From Microbacterium pumilum (GTDB lineage Bacteria; Actinomycetota; Actinomycetes; Actinomycetales; Microbacteriaceae), in the NCBI RefSeq assembly GCF_039530225.1, contig NZ_BAAAOH010000001.1, positions 2,914,001 through 2,978,000 on the forward strand: a stretch of DNA of 64,000 nt. Direction: 5' to 3'. The notes beneath the pieces are model-generated. The model did no database searches and had not been told where the DNA came from. It worked only from the letters and a program-made list of their open reading frames with translations. The number at the start of each line of letters is the position of its first letter. Position 1 is the stretch's first letter. The position numbers and the translations under genes are program-made. Positions 8,153 to 17,392 of this stretch are shown one piece after another.

Positions 8153-11100
8153 CTACAGGCTGTTGACAACGCGCGTGCGCGCAGGTGCCCGCTGTGGCTG
8201 TGCAGGAGCTTCGGTCCGCGACAGCCAGATGGGGCGATCGCGCTCCATGGCTGCGGCCGCGGCATCCATCCGCTGATTCGGCGAGGTGGCGCGAGCGCCG
8301 AGCGCGTCATCCTCGAAAACGCTGTACCGGTCACGGTACGCAGCAACGATGCGCGCCTGCTGCCGCCAAAGACCCGCTCGCGCCGGATCGACAGGGACGC
8401 GCCCGAGCGGAGTGATCCACCTCTCCCCCGACGCCACCGCGGAATCAACGAGCGCCGACGCTCGCTCCTCGATGAGACGCGCTCGTTCCTCGAGGGCACG
8501 CCGCATCTCGGCATCCATCTCCCCCATCGCCGCTGGAATGAGACCGGCGATCAAGCGGCTTCCACTTCCCTGCGAACTGCCGCTCAGCGGCTGCGCGAGA
8601 ACGCGCTCAAGGCGCCCGTGGAGCACGGCCGCGGCATCCTGAGCATCTTCGAATCCACGCGCGGCGGCGATCCGCGGAAGAAGCGCCTCGACGTTGTGAC
8701 CGAGCGCTTCGGCGCGTCGAAGGCCCGCGGCCAGTGCCCCGAAGGCGTCCGACGCGATTGCCGCTTCGGCCAGTTCTGCAGGCAGCCCGCACGCGTGGAT
8801 GAGGCCTGTCCACCGTGGCCGCTGAGCGGACGCCGCGATCGTGTCGTACTCGGCAGCGAGCTGCGCGATCGACCCCCAGCTCTCCTGCTCGGCGGCGATC
8901 GTCTCGTGGGCCGACTGCTCGGCGCCGACGTGGCCGAGCACGCCTGCGAGGATGTCGCGAGCTGAGGCATCCGGGCGCTCACCGGGGTGCCGAGCAGAGT
9001 GGTTGGCGTCGGGGCGCGCCACGACCACATACGCCGTGTTCGAGACTCTCCCCCGCGTCATCGCGACGTACAGGTTCTCGCGCGTCGTTCCGGGCTCGAC
9101 GACCGCGTGCGCGGTGTCGGTCGTGATCCCCTGCGCGCGATAGGCGGTCACCGCGTAGCCGAGGTCGACGTTCTCAGCCACGTACCTGGCCGGCAAGGTG
9201 AGCGGTCGGGCGCCGGCGCGGTCGGTGTTCAGCACACGCAGCGAGCCGTCGCGACGCACCGTGACGACCTTCCACCGCGCGCCGTTTCGCACCCAGTCAC
9301 CTCCCGTCCGCAAGCGGCGGTCGTTCTTCCGGGTGATGACGACATCCCCGACGGATGCTGCGGACTCATCCCGCAGGGGTGCTTCGGCTGTGGCATCCAC
9401 GACGCCCAGGAGGATCAGCTCAGCGCGTGCCCGTCTGTTGAGCGTGGCGACCGCCTCGCCCGTCTCGGCCACGAGCACTGACGACATCCCGGCTGCCATG
9501 TCTCGGAGCCATGCGCTGTACGCGGCGTCGGACATGGCGTCGGCGTCGCCACCGATGATCCGGTCGCGTGCGGCGTATGCGTCCAGCGCGTGCAGTCGGC
9601 CATTGCGGAGGTCGAGGGATGCCTGCTTCTCCCACGCGTTGCGGAAGCGATGGACATCGGCGAGCTCGGGAGCATCGGAGCGTGCTTCGACGAGCATCCG
9701 GAATGCGCCCCCGGCGTCGACCGACTGCACTTGTGCCCAGTCCCCCACCAGGAGCACTTTGGCGCCCTCGTGCGTAGCCAGCGCGCAGATGCGATCCAGC
9801 GTGAGCGTGCCGGCGAGGGATGCCTCGTCGATGATGACGAGCTGGCCAGCGCGCACCGCTGTGCGGCCTTGGCCGTGCTCATGTAACCACTTGGCGGTGT
9901 TCTCGGTGGCGATGCCAAGGTCGTTGGCGAGTTCGCGTGCGGCCGCTGCGGAAGGTGCGAGCCCGATGACCGAGCCGCGGCCGTGCTCGTGTTCCCATGC
10001 GAGGCGCAGCGCGTGCATCGCGGTCGTCTTGCCAGCGCCGGCAGGTCCGATTAGCACGTCGAGCGAACGCGCTGAGGTTGCGATCGATTGGAGTGCCGTG
10101 CGCTGATCCTCGCCGAGCACGATGCCGTGATTGCGGCGTGCACGCTCGGCATGCTCGAGGGTTGCAGCGCTGACCACCGGCGCGCCGGTCGCGTGCGACG
10201 CGAGCAGTCGCTCCTCGGCGTGCAGCAACGCGATCGATGAATAGCGCTCGGAGTTGCGCGGGCGAAACACGCTCGTACCGTCTGCACGTCGGAACTCGGC
10301 GGGTGAAACGGCGAGTTCGGGCGGCGTGAGCTGCACGGAACGACGCTCCGCGGCATCCGTGATCATGCCGACGATCGCCTCGCGGTCCTCGGTTGCGGCG
10401 AACCGCCACGCCATCGTTTGGCGCGCGGCTTCGGCGTAGAGGTTCCAGCGGGTCCACGTCGAGCGCCGCTCGCTGGCGGCCTCGACGACGCGCGCTGCGA
10501 CCTGATTCAGGATGCCGGGCTGAACGTCCTGCGCGCGCAACGGCGTCGATGGGTCTTGGTGGGTCACCGTGTCACGCGCCCAGGTAGTGGCGTCACGCCC
10601 GAGCACGCGGCTGGCCCGCGAACGCCACTCGCTCGTGAGATCGACGAGCGATCGGAGTTGCTTCTCGGGACGCGTCGTGAGCGTCGCCTGCTGGCGAAGG
10701 CGGATGATCGTCACCTTCGACGGTGCGCGACCGTGTGTGGCGATGTACTCCTCGATGAGCCTGTCCTTCTCGATGTCGATGTGGCGCGAGCGCGATGAGA
10801 ACTCGGTGACGAGCGACTCGGGCACGGTTGCGATTGCCCAGACCGGGTTGCGGTCGGCTTCGCGGTCGCGCCGCTCCCATCGGACGCCGAGTGCACGCGA
10901 TAGATGATCGGCGAACACTGCGGTGTGCAACTCGGACAGCGCCACCGTCGCTGCATGCAAGGGTCGACCGTCGAGCGAGCGCCACTTGTCGTCGAACACG
11001 GTGCGCACCTTGTTGCTCACCACGACGTGCGTATGCAATTGCGGATCGCCCGCGCGGGAGTCGAAGTGATCGAAAGCTGCGGCGATGAGCCCTGTCACCT

Positions 11101-11647
11101 CGACCTGCGCGACTGCGCCGTCGCGGCCCGCTTCGCCGGCTCGGGTCGCGGCGAGCTCGCGCTCCATGAAGGCGAGCACTTCGTCGATCGCCTTGTGGTG
11201 CGCGGCGGCGATTGTGGCCTGGGTGTTGGCGTCGGCGACCGCCCAGAGGACGGAGGCCGACTTGGGCAGCGAGAAGGTGAAGTCGTAGCCGGCGACGGCG
11301 CGACGGCGAGTCGGTGTCGGCGTATCCGCGGCCGGACGGTCGGGGCCCGCCTCGGATGCCGCGTACTCGGGATAGGCCCGGCCGAGCGGTGCGCCGGTTC
11401 CGGGGTCTCGGCCCATCCCCAGGAGCAGCTCGAGTTGCGCCTCAGACACCCGCGATCCCGTGGCGATCCTGCCGTCGGCCAGTACTGGCAGCCCGCTGCC
11501 GACCCAGCGCCCAGGCGGCGTGCCGGCCTCGGCGTAGTAGCGAGTCAGCGGGGTGGAGAGCGGTCGGTCGCCGTCCGCCGCGGCGACGGTGCGGAGGAGG
11601 TACTTGTAGCCATCCCCCGCGCTCATCACCCGCATGGACACCGACAC
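8153..11647 (-). CDS. MobF-family conjugative relaxase-helicase (TrwC/TraI type)
   Basis: About 1164 residues. It nicks the transfer origin and unwinds the strand to be moved. The N-terminal relaxase domain begins SMRVMSAGDGYKYLLRTVAA, with tyrosines in YKY and again in RYYAE that could be catalytic. The metal-binding histidine triad is in DHFDSRAGDPQLHTHVVVSN (about 193-212). A RecD/TraI-like helicase follows, with Walker A GPAGAGKTT at about 534-542, DEASLAG as motif II, and a C-terminal TAYRAQGITTDTAH motif. I chose GTG 11647 because an AGGAGAGG sits about 9 bases upstream and homologous proteins start M-x-VSMRV. ATG 11635 is the alternative. It is transcribed away from the main transfer operon. 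Confidence 0.92.
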   Translation of the reverse strand: MSVSMRVMSAGDGYKYLLRTVAAADGDRPLSTPLTRYYAEAGTPPGRWVGSGLPVLADGRIATGSRVSEAQLELLLGMGRDPGTGAPLGRAYPEYAASEAGPDRPAADTPTPTRRRAVAGYDFTFSLPKSASVLWAVADANTQATIAAAHHKAIDEVLAFMERELAATRAGEAGRDGAVAQVEVTGLIAAAFDHFDSRAGDPQLHTHVVVSNKVRTVFDDKWRSLDGRPLHAATVALSELHTAVFADHLSRALGVRWERRDREADRNPVWAIATVPESLVTEFSSRSRHIDIEKDRLIEEYIATHGRAPSKVTIIRLRQQATLTTRPEKQLRSLVDLTSEWRSRASRVLGRDATTWARDTVTHQDPSTPLRAQDVQPGILNQVAARVVEAASERRSTWTRWNLYAEAARQTMAWRFAATEDREAIVGMITDAAERRSVQLTPPELAVSPAEFRRADGTSVFRPRNSERYSSIALLHAEERLLASHATGAPVVSAATLEHAERARRNHGIVLGEDQRTALQSIATSARSLDVLIGPAGAGKTTAMHALRLAWEHEHGRGSVIGLAPSAAAARELANDLGIATENTAKWLHEHGQGRTAVRAGQLVIIDEASLAGTLTLDRICALATHEGAKVLLVGDWAQVQSVDAGGAFRMLVEARSDAPELADVHRFRNAWEKQASLDLRNGRLHALDAYAARDRIIGGDADAMSDAAYSAWLRDMAAGMSSVLVAETGEAVATLNRRARAELILLGVVDATAEAPLRDESAASVGDVVITRKNDRRLRTGGDWVRNGARWKVVTVRRDGSLRVLNTDRAGARPLTLPARYVAENVDLGYAVTAYRAQGITTDTAHAVVEPGTTRENLYVAMTRGRVSNTAYVVVARPDANHSARHPGERPDASARDILAGVLGHVGAEQSAHETIAAEQESWGSIAQLAAEYDTIAASAQRPRWTGLIHACGLPAELAEAAIASDAFGALAAGLRRAEALGHNVEALLPRIAAARGFEDAQDAAAVLHGRLERVLAQPLSGSSQGSGSRLIAGLIPAAMGEMDAEMRRALEERARLIEERASALVDSAVASGERWITPLGRVPVDPARAGLWRQQARIVAAYRDRYSVFEDDALGARATSPNQRMDAAAAAMERDRPIWLSRTEAPAQPQRAPARTRVVNSL

Positions 11648-12020
11648 TCGACACCGCCTCTCCTCCGACAGAGAGGTGCGTCGCCGGGCCCGCCTGAGCA
11701 CGCTCCTCCTTGATCTGCAAGACGTGTGGGCGCAGATGCGCTCAGTGGGCGGTCAAGCGGGTCCCAACATTCCGAGGGGGTGCTGCTCAAACGCGGCGCG
11801 GAGCGCGACTCGCAGATCGGTCCAGTCCGCTCTCGTCAACTAGGAGGCAGGAGGCATGCTGGGCATCACGGGAGACCGGCACCGACCGCCTGACAAGTTC
11901 GCGCAGGGTGAGAAGGCTAACGTCGCACACCTTCTTGATGTAAAGCTTGCTCACCCCGGTCTTTGTTGGCCGAGACTGCGGGTCGTACCCTCTGCACTGA
12001 AGCCTGAACTGCTGCGATGT
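11648..12020. other. Non-coding stretch upstream of the relaxase; candidate oriT/promoter region
   Basis: About 370 bases without a convincing gene, lying immediately upstream of the relaxase start, where MobF systems often keep oriT. The clearest secondary structure is an inverted repeat AGAAGG...CCTTCT (11911-11935). No known nic site can be named by eye, so the oriT label is only positional inference. Confidence 0.2.
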
Positions 12021-12554
12021 CTATGCCTGTTGTGCGCGGGGCGATGCCGATCCAAATCGGCCGACCGCCGAGCGCGTCATCTGTTGCACACACCATCGCG
12101 CGTACGTCGGTCCGAAGAGGAGGCCGAGCAAGCTCCTGGGGTGCGGCGGACCGTAGTCGATTCGCACCGTGAGACGGCTTCCGGATGCCTGCGGTTCGAT
12201 GTGGAACCCGAATTGATATGCGCCGATCACGATGAGCTTGACGTCCAAGGTCTGCCAGGTCTTCCCCTCCCCCGGGATGCGTTCGATGACGACTTCCTCG
12301 AGGTAGAGATCGAAGCCGAACGCTCGGCCCCGCATGATCACGTGCGAGCCGACTTCCTTTCCGCCGTCTGGTCCGAGGACGAGCTCCATGCGCCCACCGC
12401 CCATCATCGGCGAGCTGTTGCTTGAACTCATGTGGACCGCGAGGTTTCGGTGGTCATCGAGGAAATCGAATAGCTCTTGCGGTGCGCAGGCGATATTCGC
12501 GGTCTCCTCGGCGTGGTGTTGGAACGCGCCCGTTCGCCGATCGTTCGTCGTCAT
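12021..12554 (-). CDS. SRPBCC (START-like) domain protein at the end of the copper locus
   Basis: 177 residues from ATG 12554, with AAGAGGG upstream. The earlier in-frame ORF is an Arg-rich artefact that overlaps the neighbouring gene. The fold is suggested by the opening TANIACAPQELFDFLDDHRNLAVHM, long beta strands, and a C-terminal helix (LLFGPTYARWCVQQM) typical of polyketide-cyclase/SRPBCC ligand-binding proteins. It has a Ser/Met/Gly loop (SSSNSSPMMGGG). It follows the SHOCT protein by 10 bases and is the last gene of the minus-strand metal-resistance run. Its ligand is unknown. Confidence 0.75.
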   Translation of the reverse strand: MTTNDRRTGAFQHHAEETANIACAPQELFDFLDDHRNLAVHMSSSNSSPMMGGGRMELVLGPDGGKEVGSHVIMRGRAFGFDLYLEEVVIERIPGEGKTWQTLDVKLIVIGAYQFGFHIEPQASGSRLTVRIDYGPPHPRSLLGLLFGPTYARWCVQQMTRSAVGRFGSASPRAQQA

Positions 12555-12564
12555 GGATGCCCTC

Positions 12565-12822
12565 TTATCCTTGTGCGGCTGAGCTCGGCCGCTCCAGTGC
12601 ACGAGCGATCTGACCGAACTCCCCCGGGCTGATCTCGCCGCGTTGCAGGCGTTCCTCCGCGATCTGACGGGCCGAGTTCGGCGGGGTCGGTAACGCGCCC
12701 GATCGAGCGGAGAATCCTGTCGAGAAGAGACGGACGATGAGCACGATGAGTGCCGCAAGGACGAGGAGCAGAAGGACTGTTCCGACCCACATCCATCCCC
12801 ACCCGAAGCCGCCGTACATCAT
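12565..12822 (-). CDS. SHOCT-domain small membrane protein
   Basis: About 85 residues from ATG ATG at 12822/12819, behind a strong AAGGAGG. There is one transmembrane helix (VGTVLLLLVLAALIVLIVRL, near residues 12-32). After a Pro/Ser linker comes a C-terminal SHOCT motif, ARQIAEERLQRGEISPGEFG, the short oligomerisation helix pair often attached to membrane proteins. Similar short SHOCT proteins commonly sit beside copper exporters and multicopper genes. It is placed between copB and the SRPBCC gene; role unknown. Confidence 0.85.
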   Translation of the reverse strand: MMYGGFGWGWMWVGTVLLLLVLAALIVLIVRLFSTGFSARSGALPTPPNSARQIAEERLQRGEISPGEFGQIARALERPSSAAQG

Positions 12823-12968
12823 GACGGGCCTCCTTCCTAACGCAGGTGTACGGAATCTCAGGATCATGTTGCTCCTGTGGTCACCGGATGGGGCGGGTCC
12901 AAGGTCCCGTGGTTAGCGTTGACAATTGCCAGGCATCGAACGCGGATCGCCCAGGTTCCGCAGTCACC

Positions 12969-15668
12969 TCAGCGGTGAGGCGTAACCGATGTTGCGGACT
13001 CTGCTGGGAGGCGAAGTCGTTTGAGGAGCAGCGCATTGACGGCGACGATGACGCTGGATCCCGACATGCTGATCGCCGCGATCTCCGGCGACAGCATGAT
13101 TCCGAAGGCGGGGTAGAGCAAGCCCGCAGCGATCGGCAGCGCGATCGCGTTGTAACCGATCGCCCATCCGAGGTTCTGACGCATCTTCCGCAGCGTGCCA
13201 CGTCCGATCCGGATAGCGACGGCAACGTCCATCGGGTCAGACCGCATCAGCACGACGTCGGCGGTCTCGATGGCGACGTCGGTGCCCGCGCCGATCGCAA
13301 TGCCGAGGTCGGCCTGTGCAAGGGCGGGTGCGTCGTTGACGCCGTCACCGACCATCGCCACGGTCTTGCCGGTCTTCTGAAGCTCGGCGACCTTCGCGCT
13401 CTTGTCCTCCGGGAGCACTTCCGCGATGACGGTGTCAATGCCCAGCAGCGCGGCGATTCGCCGGGCCGTCGGCTCGTTGTCACCGGTGAGCATCGCTACC
13501 TCGACCCCCTGCTCGTGCAGCGCACGGATCGCGGCTTTGGCGGTGTCCCGCGGAGCGTCGGCGAGGGCAATGGTGCCGGCGATGCTCCCGTCAACGGCGA
13601 ACAGGATCGCCGTGCGCCCGCCGCCTGCCAGGTCTTCCTGCGCGGCCCGGACCGGCGTGATGTCGATACCTTCGGCGGCCATCAGCCGGGCGTTGCCCAG
13701 CACGATCTGGTGCCCGTCTACCGTGGCGGTGGCGCCCTGACCGGTGACGTTGCGGAACGCGGAGGCCGTCAGTCGTGGGATGTTCCGCTCGTCCGCGTAC
13801 GAGACGATCGCGCGGGCGAGCGGATGCTCGGACTCCCGTTCCGCGGCAGCGACAAGTGAAAGGAGCCGGATGTCGTCAGCCCCGAGCGGGAGGTAGTCGG
13901 TGACCTCGGGTTCGCCCTTTGTCAAAGTCCCGGTCTTGTCGAACACGACGGTGTTGACCTTCGCGGCGGCTTCAATACTTCCCGCATTCTTGAAGAGCAC
14001 GCCTCGCTTGGCGCCCAGACCCGTACCGACCATGATGGCCGTCGGGGTCGCCAGTCCCAGCGCGTCCGGGCACGTGATCACGACCACGGTGATGGCGAAC
14101 AGCATCGCGGTGGGAACGTCGGCGCCGGCGAGTAGCCAGCCGGCGAACGTTAGGGAGCCGCCGACGAGCGCGACGAGCACGAGCCAGAACGCGGCACGGT
14201 CGGCGAGCCGCTGCCCGGGCGCCTTGGAGTTCTGCGCCTCCTGCACGAGCTGCACGATCTGCGCCAGCGCAGTGTCCGCACCCACCTTCGTGGCCCGGAC
14301 CCTGAGCGTCCCGATGGTATTCACGGTGGCTCCGATGACCGTCGATCCGACAATCTTCGTCACGGGCATGGATTCCCCGGTGACCATGGATTCATCGACC
14401 TCGGACTCACCGTCTTCCACCTCGCCGTCGGTGGGGATCTTGGCCCCCGGGCGAACGAGCATCACGTCGCCCGGCACCACCTCGGCGGTGGGCACCTCGA
14501 TCTCCTCGCCGTCCCGGATGATGACCGCCCGCGCGGGCGCGAGTTCCAGCAGGGTGCGGATCGCGTCATTCGCCCCGCCGCGGGCGCGCATCTCCACCCA
14601 GTGACCGAGCAGAACGAAGGTGGCCAGCACGCTCGCGGCCTCAAAGAAAACCTCGCCGCCTCCGGTGAGCGTGACGATGACGCTGTACAGCCAGCCGGTG
14701 CCGACACCGACGGCGACGAGCACCATCATGTCCAGGGTGCGGGCGCGCAGGGCCCGCCACGCTCCGTCGAAGAAGATCCACGCGGAGTAGAAGATCACCG
14801 GCAGTGAGAGGATGAGGGAGAACATCGCGTCGCTCAGTCCGAATGGCGCCGGGACGGTGAATCCGAACACCTCGCGGCCGATCGGAGACCACAGGGTGAT
14901 CGGCACCGACAGGACGGCGGCGACGAGGAAGCGGTTGCGCATGTCGCGGGTCATCTCCGCCATCGACATGCCGGCGTGGTGTCCGCCGTGCCCCATCACC
15001 TCCTGGGCGGTCCGCACCGAGGTGTCGCGCGCGTGATCATGGACCGCTGCCGGGTGGACATCGTGCACGTGGGCGTCATGATTCATCGACATCTCGGGAG
15101 CCGGGTGATCGTGCGTGTGACTTCCTATGGACTGACCATCAACCGGGTGCTGGTGCGTGCGGCTGGTCGGGGCAGTGTGCGTGGACCCTGAGTCATGATC
15201 ACCGACGTCGGGGTGGGACTCGGTGGTGTGGGCGACGTGCTCGTGCGCGCCGGCCGCATGTGGCGCGTTCCCCTCCGCGGGCGAGTCGTCGTGCGTGAGC
15301 GTGGTCGCGCTCGACCCGTGGTGTGCGTCATGGTCGCGGGGGTGATGGTGGGCTTCTTGGTGTCCAGTGTGTTCAGGGTTGTGGCCGGCGCCGTGGGCGG
15401 CGGTGGTCGGTTCGGCGTCGGGGTCGCAGATGTGGTCGGGGACGGACTGGCCGGCGCAGTGGTAGCCGCACTCGATGACCCAGCGCCGCAGCTGGTCGAC
15501 GGAGGTGCTGCTCGGGTCGTACGTGACGTTGGCGGTCTGTGACACGGGGTTCGCGTCGACGGCGACCACGCCGGGCTGCCGGGCGAGGCGGGACTCGACG
15601 ACGGCCTTGGAGGAGGCTCGGAGGATGCCGGACACCTCGAGGACCACAGTGTTGGTGTTTTCAGTCAT
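12969..15668 (-). CDS. copB: CopB-like heavy-metal P1B-type ATPase with very His-rich N-terminus
   Basis: 899 residues from ATG 15668 (GTGAGGGA upstream). Metal-exporting membrane ATPase. Residues 1-75 form a ferredoxin-like HMA domain that lacks the CxxC metal site (GILRASS instead of GMTCASC). It is followed by about 130 residues packed with His (for example [16 protein letters not shown]). Then come eight membrane helices, the TGE loop (MVTGESMPV), phosphorylation motif [10 protein letters not shown], and hinge [11 protein letters not shown]. The membrane metal motif is CPD (codons at 14058-14072) instead of CPC or CPH, which makes the transported ion uncertain. Copper is most likely from the neighbours. 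The 5' flank carries a strong hairpin. Confidence 0.92.
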   Translation of the reverse strand: MTENTNTVVLEVSGILRASSKAVVESRLARQPGVVAVDANPVSQTANVTYDPSSTSVDQLRRWVIECGYHCAGQSVPDHICDPDAEPTTAAHGAGHNPEHTGHQEAHHHPRDHDAHHGSSATTLTHDDSPAEGNAPHAAGAHEHVAHTTESHPDVGDHDSGSTHTAPTSRTHQHPVDGQSIGSHTHDHPAPEMSMNHDAHVHDVHPAAVHDHARDTSVRTAQEVMGHGGHHAGMSMAEMTRDMRNRFLVAAVLSVPITLWSPIGREVFGFTVPAPFGLSDAMFSLILSLPVIFYSAWIFFDGAWRALRARTLDMMVLVAVGVGTGWLYSVIVTLTGGGEVFFEAASVLATFVLLGHWVEMRARGGANDAIRTLLELAPARAVIIRDGEEIEVPTAEVVPGDVMLVRPGAKIPTDGEVEDGESEVDESMVTGESMPVTKIVGSTVIGATVNTIGTLRVRATKVGADTALAQIVQLVQEAQNSKAPGQRLADRAAFWLVLVALVGGSLTFAGWLLAGADVPTAMLFAITVVVITCPDALGLATPTAIMVGTGLGAKRGVLFKNAGSIEAAAKVNTVVFDKTGTLTKGEPEVTDYLPLGADDIRLLSLVAAAERESEHPLARAIVSYADERNIPRLTASAFRNVTGQGATATVDGHQIVLGNARLMAAEGIDITPVRAAQEDLAGGGRTAILFAVDGSIAGTIALADAPRDTAKAAIRALHEQGVEVAMLTGDNEPTARRIAALLGIDTVIAEVLPEDKSAKVAELQKTGKTVAMVGDGVNDAPALAQADLGIAIGAGTDVAIETADVVLMRSDPMDVAVAIRIGRGTLRKMRQNLGWAIGYNAIALPIAAGLLYPAFGIMLSPEIAAISMSGSSVIVAVNALLLKRLRLPAESATSVTPHR

Positions 15669-15803
15669 GGGTTCCCTCACGCTTCTATGTCGCGGGTGGC
15701 GTGGCCCGGGGGGCGTGCCGTCGGGGAGAAGGATCTTTCGCGGAGACGGCGAGGTTGCCGCCACCTCGGCGTCGCTGGTCGTCAGCGGCGGTGCGCGGGC
15801 ACG

Positions 15804-15839
15804 GTGTGGGGCGGAGCGGGTGACCGGTCCGCCCCACAC
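15804..15839 (-). terminator. Strong 12-bp hairpin between the DUF305 gene and copB
   Basis: Perfect inverted repeat GTGTGGGGCGGA (15804-15815) and TCCGCCCCACAC (15828-15839) with a 12-base loop, starting 4 bases after the DUF305 stop. There is no U-tract, so it could be a terminator, a transcript-processing or stability element, or an attenuator that lowers copB expression. Confidence 0.55.
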
Positions 15840-15842
15840 GGG

Positions 15843-16439
15843 TCAGAGTTGGTCGAGGAGGTCCTGCATGGTGGCGATCTCCGCGGTCTGATCCTCGACG
15901 ATCTTGTGGGCGAGGGCGACCGCGTCCGGGTTCTGTCCCGATTCGATCTCCGTCTCGGCCATCTCGATGGCGCCCTGGTGATGCATGATCATCTGCTCCA
16001 GGAACAGGCGGCTCGCCTCGGGTCCCGAGGCGGCGTTCAGCGCGGCCATGTCGTCCTCGGACATCATCCGGTCGCCGTGGTCCATGCCGCCCATGGGGTC
16101 GCCGTCGTCGACGCCCCAGTCTTCCAGCCACCCCTGCATCATCTCGATCTCGGGCGCCTGAGCGTCTTTGATCTTGGTGGCGAGTTCGGCCACGTCGGGG
16201 TGGACGTCGTCCTTCGCGAGGATGGTGTCGGACATCTCGATCGCCTGCTGGTGGTGCGGGATCATCATGGTCACGAACATGGCGTCCGCGTCGTTGAAGT
16301 CGGCCGCTGCGGAGCTGCTCATCATGCCGGACTCGTGGTTCATCCCGGGCATGGTGGACTGCTGCGGCGCGCAGCCGGCAAGTACGAGCGCAGCCGCTAC
16401 GGCGGTCGAGGCGATCGCGGTAGTGCGAATTCTGTTCAT
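15843..16439 (-). CDS. DUF305 lipoprotein, predicted periplasmic-side copper-associated protein
   Basis: 198 residues. The N-terminal signal has the lipobox LAGC (Cys22), so the protein should be a lipid-anchored surface protein. DUF305 proteins are ferritin-like helical bundles. The two repeated His/Met motifs are seen here as FVTMMIPHHQQAIEMSD (near 55-71) and LFLEQMIMHHQGAIEMAE (near 145-162), separated by a Met/Asp/Gly-rich loop (MGGMDHGDRMM). Such HH/Met pairs suit Cu binding. It stands between two P-type ATPase genes, and a role in metal buffering outside the membrane is inferred. Confidence 0.9.
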   Translation of the reverse strand: MNRIRTTAIASTAVAAALVLAGCAPQQSTMPGMNHESGMMSSSAAADFNDADAMFVTMMIPHHQQAIEMSDTILAKDDVHPDVAELATKIKDAQAPEIEMMQGWLEDWGVDDGDPMGGMDHGDRMMSEDDMAALNAASGPEASRLFLEQMIMHHQGAIEMAETEIESGQNPDAVALAHKIVEDQTAEIATMQDLLDQL

Positions 16440-16534
16440 CGTGGGTCCTTATTCTTTTCAGTTCGAGCGGTGTGACTTGGTGCGTTGGCACGTCGAAGCA
16501 ACCCCGGAAGCGTCCCCGGAGCTGCCTGGTCAGA

Positions 16535-16972
16535 TCACGTTCGACTGATGGACAGGACGAGTAGGGATGGTGGGCGTGCGCGCGCCAGGGTTCGCGCCGC
16601 GCGTTCGATGCCGTGCCATGGGAGAAGTTCGCGCGCCTTGAGCCGGCCGACTGTGAGCGGGATCGACAACACCAGAAGCGTGATGAGGAAGCCGAGAACG
16701 CAGGCCATCGCGAGCATCGAGTGTTCCTCGGTCGGGGTACCGTGACCACGCTCGTGAGGAGCCGGGGCGGAGCCTTCCGCGTGTGAAGGCATCGAGGCAT
16801 CCATGGAGGCCACCGCCGCGAGACTGGCGGTGCTGTGGCCGTGGCTTAGGTCACCTCCGCTCAGGGTGTGCATGGCGAGCAGCCCGGCGATGACCCCCAC
16901 AGCCAGAGCGACCCCGAGGAGCGCGCGCACGAAGAAGGACCGGGGATGCGAGAGCTCGCGGACAGTCCGCAT
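16535..16972 (-). CDS. DUF6153-type membrane protein with His/Met-rich extracytoplasmic loop
   Basis: 145 residues with two hydrophobic helices, ALLGVALAVGVIAGLLAM (residues 17-34) and MLAMACVLGFLITLLVLSIP (about 85-104). The loop between them is rich in His, Met and Ser (SMPSHAEGSAPAPHERGHG). This layout matches small actinobacterial proteins (DUF6153 in NCBI naming, from memory) that accompany copper-resistance genes. It is in the same orientation as its neighbours, 95 bases before the DUF305 gene. Metal binding by the loop is inferred from composition only. Confidence 0.75.
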   Translation of the reverse strand: MRTVRELSHPRSFFVRALLGVALAVGVIAGLLAMHTLSGGDLSHGHSTASLAAVASMDASMPSHAEGSAPAPHERGHGTPTEEHSMLAMACVLGFLITLLVLSIPLTVGRLKARELLPWHGIERAARTLARARPPSLLVLSISRT

Positions 16973-17005
16973 CAGCTGATCCTCCCTTCCTGCTTCAGAC
17001 TAGAC

Positions 17006-17021
17006 GCGCCGCGCGGCGCGC
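17006..17021. repeat. 16-bp perfect GC palindrome in the gap after the YHS gene
   Basis: CGCGCCGCGCGGCGCG reads the same on both strands and lies in the 62-base gap between the YHS-like and DUF6153 genes. It could form a short hairpin in the transcript; no U-tract follows. Low-complexity GC sequence makes chance a real option. Confidence 0.3.
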
Positions 17022-17034
17022 CCTCAACGGACGG

Positions 17035-17379
17035 TCACGCCACCACCGCATACCGGGCGGGATCTGCGTCCCATAGCGGCGGACAGTCCGCGCAACAGAA
17101 CCAGTAGCGCGTGCCCTGATAGTCCCGGTAGAGACCCTTCGCCTCAGCCCGCTCGGGGTTCACCATGTTGCCTGGCATCACCGGGCACTCCACGAGCCGA
17201 ACGGCTCCCGGTTCTGGGTCGTGGTGGTGGTGGTGCGCGCTGCCGGAGGGCGAGTGGTCATGCGAATGCGCGTGCCCCCGCCCTTCGGCATCCGGGTGGG
17301 CGTGCGAGTGGTCATACCCGTGGGCATGGTCATGGCTGCCCTCATGCTGGTGAGGGTGGTCGTGCTCATGGTTCGTCAT
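17035..17379 (-). CDS. His-rich YHS-like metal-binding protein
   Basis: 114 residues. The first 50 are almost entirely His, Asp, Ser and Gly in repeated H-x-H pairs (for example HDHAHGYDHSHAHPD). The C-terminal half carries a YHS/TRASH-like domain: VECPVMPGNMVNPERAEAKG, then YWFCCADCPPLWDADPARY with a CCxxC cluster. In YHS proteins these Cys and Tyr/His residues bind copper or related metals. It starts 13 bases after copA ends, so the two are co-transcribed, and a soluble metal-buffering or chaperone role is likely. No signal peptide is seen, so it should be cytoplasmic. Confidence 0.85.
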   Translation of the reverse strand: MTNHEHDHPHQHEGSHDHAHGYDHSHAHPDAEGRGHAHSHDHSPSGSAHHHHHDPEPGAVRLVECPVMPGNMVNPERAEAKGLYRDYQGTRYWFCCADCPPLWDADPARYAVVA

Positions 17380-17392
17380 GCCTTGCTCCTCG

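Noticed and set aside
15020..15425. Repeated short motifs that could suggest a CRISPR array
   Set aside because: The repetition is due to His/Asp codons in the CopB N-terminus; there is no constant repeat or spacer spacing. No CRISPR array was seen elsewhere in the window.
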